From assembly GCA_035771175.1 (NCBI GenBank), contig CM069607.1, positions 18,670,001 to 18,734,000 on the forward strand: a stretch of DNA of 64,000 bases, read 5' to 3'. The notes beneath the pieces are model-generated. The model was not told the origin of the DNA and did not search any database. It saw only the letters and a list, made by a program, of their open reading frames with translations. Position 1 is the stretch's first letter; each line of letters opens with the position of its first letter. Positions 1 through 11,860 of the stretch are shown here, in pieces. Both the position numbers and the translations under genes were made by a program. Source of the stretch: Paratinospora sagittata (Eukaryota; Streptophyta; Magnoliopsida; Ranunculales; Menispermaceae).

Positions 1-366
1 TCTATACCGAGTTATCAAAAGGGATACTGCGCTGTAGGAAATTTTCAAGAAAAATAGATTTTTGATTATTCAACCCTATCAGCGTGCTATCAACAATGAT
101 AGTGCGCTATTGCCTTTTGAAAAATTTTGGCAAACTGCTGGATAGCCAGATTTTGGAAAAATTAAAATTTTAACACTAAAGAACCATTCGAATGTCTCAA
201 AACACTTCTAAATCATTCAAAACTCATTGAAATGATGATTAAAACCCTTCGAAAAATATTTTGTCAAAATCAAATACTAAATCCAAGTGATTGTGAAGAC
301 TTTGCAATTTAGAGTGTTTTCGTGGTGAGATTGATCGAGAGGTTACCCTACACACCTAAGACGAAA

Positions 367-378
367 CTAATGCATTAG
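367..378. repeat. Perfect 12-bp palindrome in each monomer (representative)
   Basis: CTAATGCATTAG reads the same on both strands and recurs in most monomers. In scattered B units it is altered to forms such as GCATTCGCATT or GCATTAT. It could be a protein-binding palindrome, but nothing in the sequence identifies a partner. Confidence 0.6.
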
Positions 379-489
379 CATTGAGATATGTCTTCGTTCT
401 TAGAGCTTGATATTTGTAGACTTTGATAGCTATTGTTTGATGTGTTCTTGATGATTAGTTGTAGCACTCAGAGAAAGAATATAGGTGAT

Positions 490-510
490 GTGTTCTCTTA
501 CTGAGAACAC
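490..510. repeat. Conserved satellite hairpin (representative copy)
   Basis: GTGTTCTC and GAGAACAC are exact 8-bp inverted arms around a 5-nt TTACT loop. The hairpin is present at the equivalent place in nearly every monomer, including subfamilies B and C (for example about 13342-13362 and 24970-24990). One monomer (about 1673-1681) has lost most of one arm and the loop, 13 bp in all. Function unknown; it may fold when single-stranded or transcribed. Confidence 0.75.
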
Positions 511-1110
511 TTCATATACTTACAGTTTAAAACAATGGATAGCTTCTGAAAATCTCAGCACAAATGGGATAAAATGAAGAACTTGCTAAACTATGAGGTT
601 ATCTTCAAGACACTTTGCAATTTCGATTCGGGTCGAAGCTTTTATTGGCAATGCAAGAATCATACTCTGTTCTTTTGAAATACTCTTTGGAAAGCACAGT
701 CTAACTTGCAAAAATTGTGTGTGTTGCATCTTTGAAAATTAGAGAATGAGTGTTTTATTAAATTAGCAGTTGCAGGTTAAAAAACAAGAGAGTAAGATAC
801 GATTTGAATTCAAAACATTGTTTAATTCAAAGTTATTTTTCCCGTGCGACACAATGGGAATCATCCAGGTGCTAGTGAAGAATATTTCAGTTACGACTAC
901 CAGTCAAAACAGTCGAAGGAATAGAAAAATTGAGCAAGGGAAAGGGCCCACATTTTTCTCGTTAGAAATGTGAGATTTCTAACTCTGACGTGGATAGCAA
1001 GGTATTGGGTTGGGTATCATGCTCTCTAATGACGGATAGCGGAATATTGCAGGTCGATATACACAAACCCGAGAGCTCGTGTTTTTCGGATTCTCCGATA
1101 GCGTGCAATC

Positions 1111-1140
1111 AAGGTAGCGTGCAATCAAGGTCTATAGCAG
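1111..1140. repeat. Short local tandem duplication inside a monomer
   Basis: The segment TAGCGTGCAATCAAGG is present twice in tandem here and once at the same place in all other monomers. It is a small replication-slippage type duplication that marks this unit as unique. Confidence 0.8.
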
Positions 1141-2639
1141 GCTATTGCCCATTTTACTAAAAATATATAGATCACGACAACTCCTCTATACCGAGTTATC
1201 AAAAGGGATACCGCGCAGTAGGCAATTTTCAAGAAAAATAGATTTTTGATTATTCAACCCTATCAGCGTGCTATCAACACTGATAGTGCGCTATAGCCTT
1301 TTGAAAAATTTTGGCAAAGTGGTGGATAGCCCGATTTTGGAAAAATTAAAATTTTAACACTTAAGAACCATTCCAATGTCTCAAAACACTTTTAAATCAT
1401 TCAAAACTCATTGAAATTATGATTAAAACCTGTCGGAAAATATTTTGTCAAAATCAAATACTAAATCCAAGTGATTTTGAAGACTTTGCGATTTAGAGAG
1501 TTTTCGTGGTGAGATTGATCGAGAGGTTACCCTACACACCTAAGACCAAACTAATGCATTAGCATTGAGAAATGTCTTCGTTCTTAGAGCTTGATTTTTG
1601 TAGACTTCGATAGCTATTATTTGATGTGTTCTTGATGATTAGTTGTAGCACTTAGAGAAAGAATATAGGTGATGTGAACACTTCATATACTTACAGTTTA
1701 AAACAATGGATAGCTTCGGAAAATATCAGCACAAAAAGGATAAAATGAAGAACTTGCAAAACAATGAGGTTATCTTCAAGACAGTGTGCAATTTCGATTC
1801 AGGTCGAAGCTTTTATTGGCAATGAAAGAATCATACTCTGTTCTTTTGAAATACTCTTTGGAAAGCACAGTCTAACTTGCAGAAACTGTGTGTGTTGCAT
1901 CTTTGAAAATTAGAGAATGAGTGTTTTATTAAGTTAGCAGTTGCAGGTTAAAAAGCAAGAGAGTAGGATATGATTTGAATTCAAAAAATTGTTTAATTCA
2001 AAGTTATTTTGCCCGTGCGAAACAATGGGAATTATCCAGGTGCTAGTGAAGAATATTTCAGTTACGATTACCAGTCAAAACTGTCGAAGGAATAGAAAAA
2101 TGGAGCAAGGGAAAGGGCCCACATTTTTCACGTTAGAAATGTGAGATTTCTAACTCTGACGTGGATAGCATGGTATTGGGTTGTGTATCATGCTCTCTAA
2201 TGACGGATAGCGGAATATTGCAGGTCAATATACACAAACCCAAGAGCTCGAGTTTTTCGGACTCTCCGATAGCGTGAAATGAAGGTCTATAGCCCGCTAT
2301 TGCCCATTTTACTAAAAATTGATAGATCACGGCAACTCCTCTATACCGAGTTATCAAAAGGGATACCGCGCTGTAGCCAATTTTCAAGAAAAATAGATTT
2401 TTGATTATTCAACCCTATCAGCGTGCTATCAACAATGATAGTGCGCTATTGCCTTTTGAAAAATTTTGGCAAACTGCTGGATAGCCCGATTTTGGAAAAA
2501 TTAAAATTTTAACACTTAAGAACCATTCCAATGTCTCAAAACACTTTTTAATCATTCAAAACTCATTGAAATGATGATTAAAACCTTTCGGAAAATATTT
2601 TGTCAAAGTCAAATACTAAATCCAAGTGATTTTGAAGAC

Positions 2640-5600
2640 TTTGCAATTTAGAGAGTTTTCGTGGTGAGATTGATCGAGAGGTTACCCTACACACCTAATA
2701 CCAAACTAATGCATTAGCATTGAGATATGTCTTCGTTCTTAGAGCTTGATATTTGTAGACTTTGATAGCTATTGTTTGATGTGTTCTTGATGATTAGTTG
2801 TAGCACTCAGAGAAAGAATATAGGTGATGTGTTCTCTTACTGAGAACACTTCGTATACTTACAATTTAAAACAATGGATAGCTTTTAAAAATCTCAGCAC
2901 AAAAGGGACAAAATGAAGAACTTGCTAAGATATGAGGTTATCTTCAAGACAGTTTGCAATATCGATTCAGGTCGAAGCTTTTATTGGCAATGCAAGAATC
3001 ATACTCTGTTCTTTTGAAATACTCTTCGGAAAGCATAGTCTATCTAGCAAAAATTGTGTGTGTTGTATCTTTGAAAATTAGAGAATGAGTGTTTTATTAA
3101 ATTAGCAGTTGCAGGTTAAAAAGCAAGAGAATAGGATAGGATTTGATTTCAAAGCATTGTTTATTTCAAAGTTATTTTGCCTGTGCGACACAATGGGAAT
3201 CATCCAGGTGTTAGTGAAGAATATTTCAGTTACGATTCCCAGTCAAAACTTTCGAAGGAATAGAAAAATCGAGCAAGGGAAAGGGCCCACATTTTGCTCG
3301 TTGGAAATGTGAGATTTCTAACTCTGACATGGATAACATGGTATTGGGTTCTGTATCATGCTCTCTAAGGACGGATAGCAGACTATTGCAGGTCGATATA
3401 TACTAACCCGAGAGCACGTGTTTTTCGAATTCTCCGATAGCGTGCAATCAAGGTCTATAGCACGTTATTGCCCATTTTACTAAAAATATATAGATCACAG
3501 CAACTGCTCTACAGCGAGTTATCAAAAGGGATACCGCGCTGTAGGCAATTTTCAAGAAAAATAGATTTTTGATTATTCAACCCCATCAGCGTGCTATCAA
3601 CAGTGGTAGTGCGCTATTGCCTTTTGAAAAATTTTGGCAAACTGCTGGATAGCCCGATTTTGGAAAAATTAAAATTTTAACACTTAAGAACCTTTCCAAT
3701 GTCTCAAAACACTTTTAAATCATTCAAAACTCATTAAAATTATGATTAAAACCTTTCAAAAAATATTTTGTCAAAATCAAATAATAAATCCAAGTGATTT
3801 TGAAGACTTTGCGATTTAGAGAGTTTTCGTGGTGAGATTGATCGAGAGGTTACCCTACACACCTAAGACCAAACTAATGCATTAGCATTGAGAAATCTCT
3901 TCGTTGTTAGAGCTTGATATTTGTAGACTTTGATAGCTATTATTTGATGTGTTCTTGATGATTAGTTGTAGCACTCAGAGAAACAATATAGGTGATGTAT
4001 TCTCTTACTGAGAACACTTCATATACTTACAGTTTAAAACAATGGATAGCTTCGAAAAATCTCAGCACAAAAGGGATAAAATGAAGAACTTGCTAAACAA
4101 TGAGGTTATCTTCAAGACAGTTTGCAACTTCGATTCAGGTCGAAGCTTTTATTGGCAATGCAAGAATCATACTCTCTTCTTTTGAAATACTCTTTGGAAA
4201 GCACAGTCTAACTTGCAAAAATTGTGTGTGTTGCATCTTTGAAAATTAGAGAATGAGTGTTTTATTAAATTAGCAGTTGCAGGTTAAAAAGCAAGAGAGT
4301 AAGATACGATTTGAATTCAAAACATTGTTTAATTCAAAGTTATTTTTCCCGTGCGACACAATGGGAATCATCCAGGTGCTAGTGAAGAATATTTCAGTTA
4401 CGACTACCAGTCAAAACTGTCGAAGGAATAGAAAAATCGAGCAAGGGAAAGGGCCCACATTTTTCTCGTTAGAAATGTGAGATTTCTAACTCTGACGTGG
4501 ATTGCAAGGTATTGGGTTGGGTATCATGCTCTCTAATGACGGATAGCGGAATATTGCAGGTCGATATACACAAACCCGAGAGCTCGTGTTTTTCGGATTC
4601 TCCGATAGCGTGCAATCAAGGTCTATAGCAGGCTATTGCCCATTTTACTAAAAATATATGGATCACGGCAACTGCTCTATAGCGAGTTATCAAAAGGGAT
4701 ACCGCGCAGTAGGCAATTTTCAAGAAAAATAGATTTTTGATTATTCAACCCTATCAGCGTGCTATCAACACTGATAGTGCGCTATAGCCTTTTGAAAAAT
4801 TTTGGCAAACTGCTGGATAGCCCGATTTTGGAAAAATTAAAATTTTAACACTTAAGAACCATTCCAATGTCTCAAAACACTTTTAAATCATTCAAAACTC
4901 ATCGAAATTATGATTAAAACCGGTCGGAAAATATTTTGTCAAAATCAAATACTAAATCCAAGTGATTTTGAAGACTTTGCAATTTAGAGAGTTTTCGTGG
5001 TGAGATTGATCGAGAGGTTACCCTACACACCTAATACCAAACTAATGCATTAGCATTGAGATATGTCTTCGTTCTTAGAGCTTGATATTTGTAGACTTTG
5101 ATAGCTATTGTTTGATGTGTTCTTGATGATTAGTTGTAGCACTCAGAGAAAGAATATAGGTGATGTGTTCTCTTACTGAGAACACTTCGTATACTTACAG
5201 TTTAAAACAATGGATAGCTTTTAAAAATCTCAGCACAAAAGGGACAAAATGAAGAACTTGCTAAGATATGAGGTTATCTTCAAGACAGTTTGCAATATCG
5301 ATTCAGGTCGAAGCTTTTATTGGCAATGCAAGAATCATACTCTGTTCTTTTGAAATACTCTTCGGAAAGCATAGTCTATCTAGCAAAAATTGTGTGTGTT
5401 GTATCTTTGAAAATTAGAGAATGAGTGTTTTATTAAATTAGCAGTTGCAGGTTAAAAAGCAAGAGAATAGGATAGGATTTGATTTCAAAGCATTGTTTAT
5501 TTCAAAGTTATTTTGCCTGTGCGACACAATGGGAATCATCCAGGTGTTAGTGAAGAATATTTCAGTTACGATTCCCAGTCAAAACTTTCGAAGGAATAGA

Positions 5601-7311
5601 AAAATCGAGCAAGGGAAAGGGCCCACATTTTGCTCGTTGGAAATGTGAGATTTCTAACTCTGACATGGATAACATGGTATTGGGTTCTGTATCATGCTCT
5701 CTAAGGACGGATAGCAGACTATTGCAGGTCGATATATACTAACCCGAGAGCACGTGTTTTTCGAATTCTCCGATAGCGTGCAATCAAGGTCTATAGCACG
5801 TTATTGCCCATTTTACTAAAAATATATAGATCACAGCAACTGCTCTACAGCGAGTTATCAAAAGGGATACCGCGCTGTAGGCAATTTTCAAGAAAAATAG
5901 ATTTTTGATTATTCAACCCCATCAGCGTGCTATCAACAGTGGTAGTGCGCTATTGCCTTTTGAAAAATTTTGGCAAACTGCTGGATAGCCCGATTTTGGA
6001 AAAATTAAAATTTTAACACTTAAGAACCTTTCCAATGTCTCAAAACACTTTTAAATCATTCAAAACTCATTAAAATTATGATTAAAACCTTTCAAAAAAT
6101 ATTTTGTCAAAATCAAATAATAAATCCAAGTGATTTTGAAGACTTTGCGATTTAGAGAGTTTTCGTGGTGAGATTGATCGAGAGGTTACCCTACACACCT
6201 AAGACCAAACTAATGCATTAGCATTGAGAAATCTCTTCGTTGTTAGAGCTTGATATTTGTAGACTTTGATAGCTATTATTTGATGTGTTCTTGATGATTA
6301 GTTGTAGCACTCAGAGAAACAATATAGGTGATGTATTCTCTTACTGAGAACACTTCATATACTTACAGTTTAAAACAATGGATAGCTTCGAAAAATCTCA
6401 GCACAAAAGGGATAAAATGAAGAACTTGCTAAACAATGAGGTTATCTTCAAGACAGTTTGCAACTTCGATTCAGGTCGAAGCTTTTATTGGCAATGCAAG
6501 AATCATACTCTCTTCTTTTGAAATACTCTTTGGAAAGCACAGTCTAACTTGCAAAAATTGTGTGTGTTGCATCTTTGAAAATTAGAGAATGAGTGTTTTA
6601 TTAAATTAGCAGTTGCAGGTTAAAAAGCAAGAGAGTAAGATACGATTTGAATTCAAAACATTGTTTAATTCAAAGTTATTTTTCCCGTGCGACACAATGG
6701 GAATCATCCAGGTGCTAGTGAAGAATATTTCAGTTACGACTACCAGTCAAAACTGTCGAAGGAATAGAAAAATCGAGCAAGGGAAAGGGCCCACATTTTT
6801 CTCGTTAGAAATGTGAGATTTCTAACTCTGACGTGGATTGCAAGGTATTGGGTTGGGTATCATGCTCTCTAATGACGGATAGCGGAATATTGCAGGTCGA
6901 TATACACAAACCCGAGAGCTCGTGTTTTTCGGATTCTCCGATAGCGTGCAATCAAGGTCTATAGCAGGCTATTGCCCATTTTACTAAAAATATATGGATC
7001 ACGGCAACTGCTCTATAGCGAGTTATCAAAAGGGATACCGCGCAGTAGGCAATTTTCAAGAAAAATAGATTTTTGATTATTCAACCCTATCAGCGTGCTA
7101 TCAACACTGATAGTGCGCTATAGCCTTTTGAAAAATTTTGGCAAACTGCTGGATAGCCCGATTTTGGAAAAATTAAAATTTTAACACTTAAGAACCATTC
7201 CAATGTCTCAAAACACTTTTAAATCATTCAAAACTCATCGAAATTATGATTAAAACCTGTCGGAAAATATTTTGTCAAAATCAAATACTAAATCCAAGTG
7301 ATTTTGAAGAC
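2640..7311. repeat. Two near-identical 2,336-bp dimer blocks
   Basis: The segment from about 2640 to 4975 and the next one, 4976 to 7311, match almost base for base at an offset of 2,336 bp. Each contains one monomer of each alternating type, so 3109 matches 5445 and 4277 matches 6613 exactly over the compared stretch. One difference seen is ACAATTTAAAAC against ACAGTTTAAAAC near 2862. A third, more diverged copy follows from about 7312. This is higher-order repeat organisation (unit = 2 monomers). Confidence 0.85.
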
Positions 7312-9639
7312 TTTGCAATTTAGAGAGTTTTCGTGGTGAGATTGATCGAGAGGTTACCCTACACACCTAATACCAAACTAATGCATTAGCATTGAGATAT
7401 GTCTTCGTTCTTAGAGCTTGATATTTGTAGACTTTGATAGCTATTGTTTGATGTGTTCTTGATGATTAGTTGTAGCACTCAGAGAAAGAATATAGGTGAT
7501 GTGTTCTCTTACTGAGAACACTTCGTATACTTACAGTTTAAAACAATGGATAGCTTTTAAAAATCTCAGCACAAAAGGGACAAAATGAAGAACTTGCTAA
7601 GATATGAGGTTATCTTCAAGACAGTTTGCAATATCGATTCAGGTCGAAGCTTTTATTGGCAATGCAAGAATCATACTCTGTTCTTTTGAAATACTCTTCG
7701 GAAAGCATAGTCTATCTAGCAAAAATTGTGTGTGTTGTATCTTTGAAAATTAGAGAATGAGTGTTTTATTAAATTAGCAGTTGCAGGTTAAAAAGCAAGA
7801 GAGTAGGATAGGATTTGTATTCAAAGCATTGTTTAATTCAAAGTTATTTTGCCTGTGCGACACAATGGGAATCATCCAGGTGTTAGTGAAGAATATTTCA
7901 GTTACGATTCCCAGTCAAAACTTTCGAAGGAATAGAAAAATCGAGCAAGGGAAAGGGCCCACATTTTGCTCGTTGGAAATGTGAGATTTCTAACTCTGAC
8001 ATGGATAACATGGTATTGGGTTCTGTATCATGCTCTCTAAGGACGGATAGCAGACTATTGCAGGTCGATATATACTAACCCGAGAGCTCGTGTTTTTCGA
8101 ATTCTCCGATAGCGTGCAATCAAGGTCTATAGCACGTTATTGCCCATTTTACTAAAAATATATAGATCACGGCAACTGCTCTATAGCGAGTTATCAAAAG
8201 GGATACCGCGCTGTAGGCAATTTTCAAGAAAAATAGATTTTTGATTATTCAACCCCATCAGCGTGCTATCAACAGTGGTAGTGCGCTATTGCCTTTTGAA
8301 AAATTTTGGCAAACTGCTGGATAGCCCGATTTTGGAAAAATTAAAATTTTAACACTTAAGAACCTTTCCAATGTCTCAAAACACTTTTAAATCATTCAAA
8401 ACTCATTGAAATTATGATTAAAACCTTTCGAAAAATATTTTGTCAAAATCAACTAATCAATCCAAGTGATTTTGAAGACTTTGCGATTTAGAGAGTTTTC
8501 GTGGTGAGATTGATCGAGAGGTTACCCTACACACCAAAGACCAAACTAATGCATTAGCATTGAGAAATCTCTTCGTTGTTAGAGCTTGATATTTGTAGAC
8601 ATTGATAGCTATTATTTGATGTGTTCTTGATGATTAGTTGTAGCACTCAGAGAAAGAATATAGGTGATGTATTCTCTTACTGAGAACACTTCATATACTT
8701 ACAGTTTAAAACAATGGATAGCTTCGAAAAATCTCAGCACAAAAGGGATAAAATGAAGAACTTGCTAAACAATGAGGTTATCTTCAAGACAGTTTGCAAC
8801 TTCGATTCAGGTCGAAGCTTTTATTGGCAATGCAAGAATCATACTCTCTTCTTTTGAAATACTCTTTGGAAAGCACAGTCTAACTTGCAAAAATTGTGTG
8901 TGTTGCATCTTTGAAAATTAGAGAATGAGTGTTTTATTAAATTAGCAGTTGCAGGTTAAAAAGCAAAAGAGTAGGATATGATTTGAATTCAAAACATTGT
9001 TTAATTCAAAGTTATTTTGCCCGTGCGACACAATGGGAATCATACAGGTGCTAGTGAAGAATATTTCAGGTACGATTACCAGTCAAAACTGTCGAAGGAA
9101 TAGAAAAATCGAGCAAGGGAAAGGGCCCACATTTTTCTCGTTAGAAATGTGAGATTTCTAACTCTAACGTGGATAGCATGGTATTGGGTTGTGTATCATG
9201 CTCTCTAATGACGGATGGCGGACTATTGCAGGTCGATATACACAAACCCGAGCGCTCGAGTTTTTCGGACTCTTCGATAGAGTGCAATCTAGGTCTATAG
9301 CACGCTATTGCCCATTTTACTAAAAATCGATAGATCACGGCAACTCCTCTATACCGAGTTATCCAAAGGGATACCGCGCTGTAGGCAATTTTCAAGAAAA
9401 ATAGATTTTTGATTATTCAACCCAATCAGCGTGCTATCAACACTGATAGTGCGCTATTGCCTTTTGAAAAATTTTGGCAAAGTGGTGGATAGCCCGATTT
9501 TGGAAAAATTAAAATTTTAACACTTAAGAACCATTCCAATGTCTCAAAACACTTTTAAATCATTCAAAACTCATTGAAATGATGATTAAAACCTTTCGGA
9601 AAATATTTTGTCAAAATCAAATACTAAATCCAAGTGATT

Positions 9640-11860
9640 TTGAAGACTTTGCAATTTAGAGAGTTTTCGTGGTGAGATTGATCGAGAGGTTACCCTACAC
9701 ACCTAATACCAAGCTAATGCATTAGCATTGAGATATGTCTTCGTTCTTAGAGCTTGATATTTGTAGACTTTGATAGCTATTGTTTGATGTGTTCTTGATG
9801 ATTAGTTGTAGCACTCAGAGAAAGAATATAGGTGATGTGTTCTCTTACTGAGAACACTTCGTATACTTACAGTTTAAAACAATGGATAGCTTTTAAAAAT
9901 CTCAGCACAAAAGGGACAAAATGAAGAACTTGCTAAGATATGAGGTTATCTTCAAGACAGTTTGCAATATCGATTCAGGTCGAAGCTTTTATTGGCAATG
10001 CAAGAATCATACTCTGTTCTTTTGAAATACTCTTCGGAAAGCATAGTCTATCTAGCAAAAATTGTGTGTGTTGTATCTTTGAAAATTAGAGAATGAGTGT
10101 TTTATTAAATTAGCAGTTGCAGGTTAAAAAACAAGAGAGTAGGATAGGATTTGTATTCAAAGCATTGTTTAATTCAAAGTTATTTTGCCTGTGCGACACA
10201 ATGGGAATCATCCAGGTGTTAGTGAAGAATATTTCAGTTACGATTCCCAGTCAAAACTTTCGAAGGAATAGAAAAATCGAGCAAGGGAAAGGGCCCACAT
10301 TTTGCTCGTTGGAAATGTGAGATTTCTAACTCTGACATGGATAACATGGTATTGGGTTCTGTATCATGCTCTCTAAGGACGGATAGCAGACTATTGCAGG
10401 TCGATATATACTAACCCGAGAGCTCGTGTTTTTCGAATTCTCCGATAGCGTGCAATCAAGGTCTATAGCACGTTATTGCCCAATTTACTAAAAATATATA
10501 GATCACGGCAACTGCTCTATAGCGAGTTATCAAAAGGGATACCGCGCTGTAGGCAATTTTCAAGAAAAATAGATTTTTGATTATTCAACCCCATCAGCGT
10601 GCTATCAACAGTGGTAGTGTGCTATTGCCTTTTGAAAAATTTTGGCAAACTGCTGGATAGCCCGATTTTGGAAAAATTAAAATTTTAACACTTAAGAACC
10701 ATTCCAATGTCTCAAAACACTTTTAAATCATTCACAACTCATTGAAATGATGATTAAAACCTTTCGGAAAATATTTTGTCAAAATCAAATACTAAATCCA
10801 AGTGATTTTGAAGACTTTGCAATTTAGAGAGTTTTCGTGGTGAGATTGATCGAGAGGTTACCCTACACACCTAATACCAAGCTAATGCATTAGCATTGAG
10901 ATATGTCTTCGTTCTTAGAGCTTGATATTTGTAGACTTTGATAGCTATTGTTTGATGTGTTCTTGATGATTAGTTGTAGCACTCAGAGAAAGAATATAGG
11001 TGATGTGTTCTCTTACTGAGAACACTTCGTATACTTACAGTTTAAAACAATGGATAGCTTTTAAAAATCTCAGCACAAAAGGGACAAAATGAAGAACTTG
11101 CTAAGATATGAGGTTATCTTCAAGACAGTTTGCAATATCGATTCAGGTCGAAGCTTTTATTGGCAATGCAAGAATCATACTCTGTTCTTTTGAAATACTC
11201 TTCGGAAAGCATAGTCTATCTAGCAAAAATTGTGTGTGTTGTATCTTTGAAAATTAGAGAATGAGTGTTTTATTAAATTAGCAGTTGCAGGTTAAAAAAC
11301 AAGAGAGTAGGATAGGATTTGTATTCAAAGCATTGTTTAATTCAAAGTTATTTTGCCTGTGCGACACAATGGGAATCATCCAGGTGTTAGTGAAGAATAT
11401 TTCAGTTACGATTCCCAGTCAAAACTTTCGAAGGAATAGAAAAATCGAGCAAGGGAAAGGGCCCACATTTTGCTCGTTGGAAATGTGAGATTTCTAACTC
11501 TGACATGGATAACATGGTATTGGGTTCTGTATCATGCTCTCTAAGGACGGATAGCAGACTATTGCAGGTCGATATATACTAACCCGAGAGCTCGTGTTTT
11601 TCGAATTCTCCGATAGCGTGCAATCAAGGTCTATAGCACGTTATTGCCCAATTTACTAAAAATATATAGATCACGGCAACTGCTCTATAGCGAGTTATCA
11701 AAAGGGATACCGCGCTGTAGGCAATTTTCAAGAAAAATAGATTTTTGATTATTCAACCCCATCAGCGTGCTATCAACAGTGGTAGTGTGCTATTGCCTTT
11801 TGAAAAATTTTGGCAAACTGCTGGATAGCCCGATTTTGGAAAAATTAAAATTTTAACACT
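9640..11860. repeat. Tandem near-identical monomer pair
   Basis: From about 9640 to 10690 the sequence is essentially repeated at 10808 to 11858 (offset 1,168). Shared private variants include ACCAAGCTAATGC, AAAAAACAAGAGAGTAGG and GTGGTAGTGTGCTAT. The copies separate near 10697/11867 (GAACCATTCC against GAACCTTTCC). A single monomer has been duplicated here, breaking the dimer alternation of the neighbouring block. Confidence 0.8.

Noticed and set aside
3109..3312. Recurrent plus-strand 67-codon frame (QVKKQE...) in subfamily A monomers
   Set aside because: It starts at TTG, is short, and is destroyed by stops in subfamilies B and C. The repetition comes from the satellite period.
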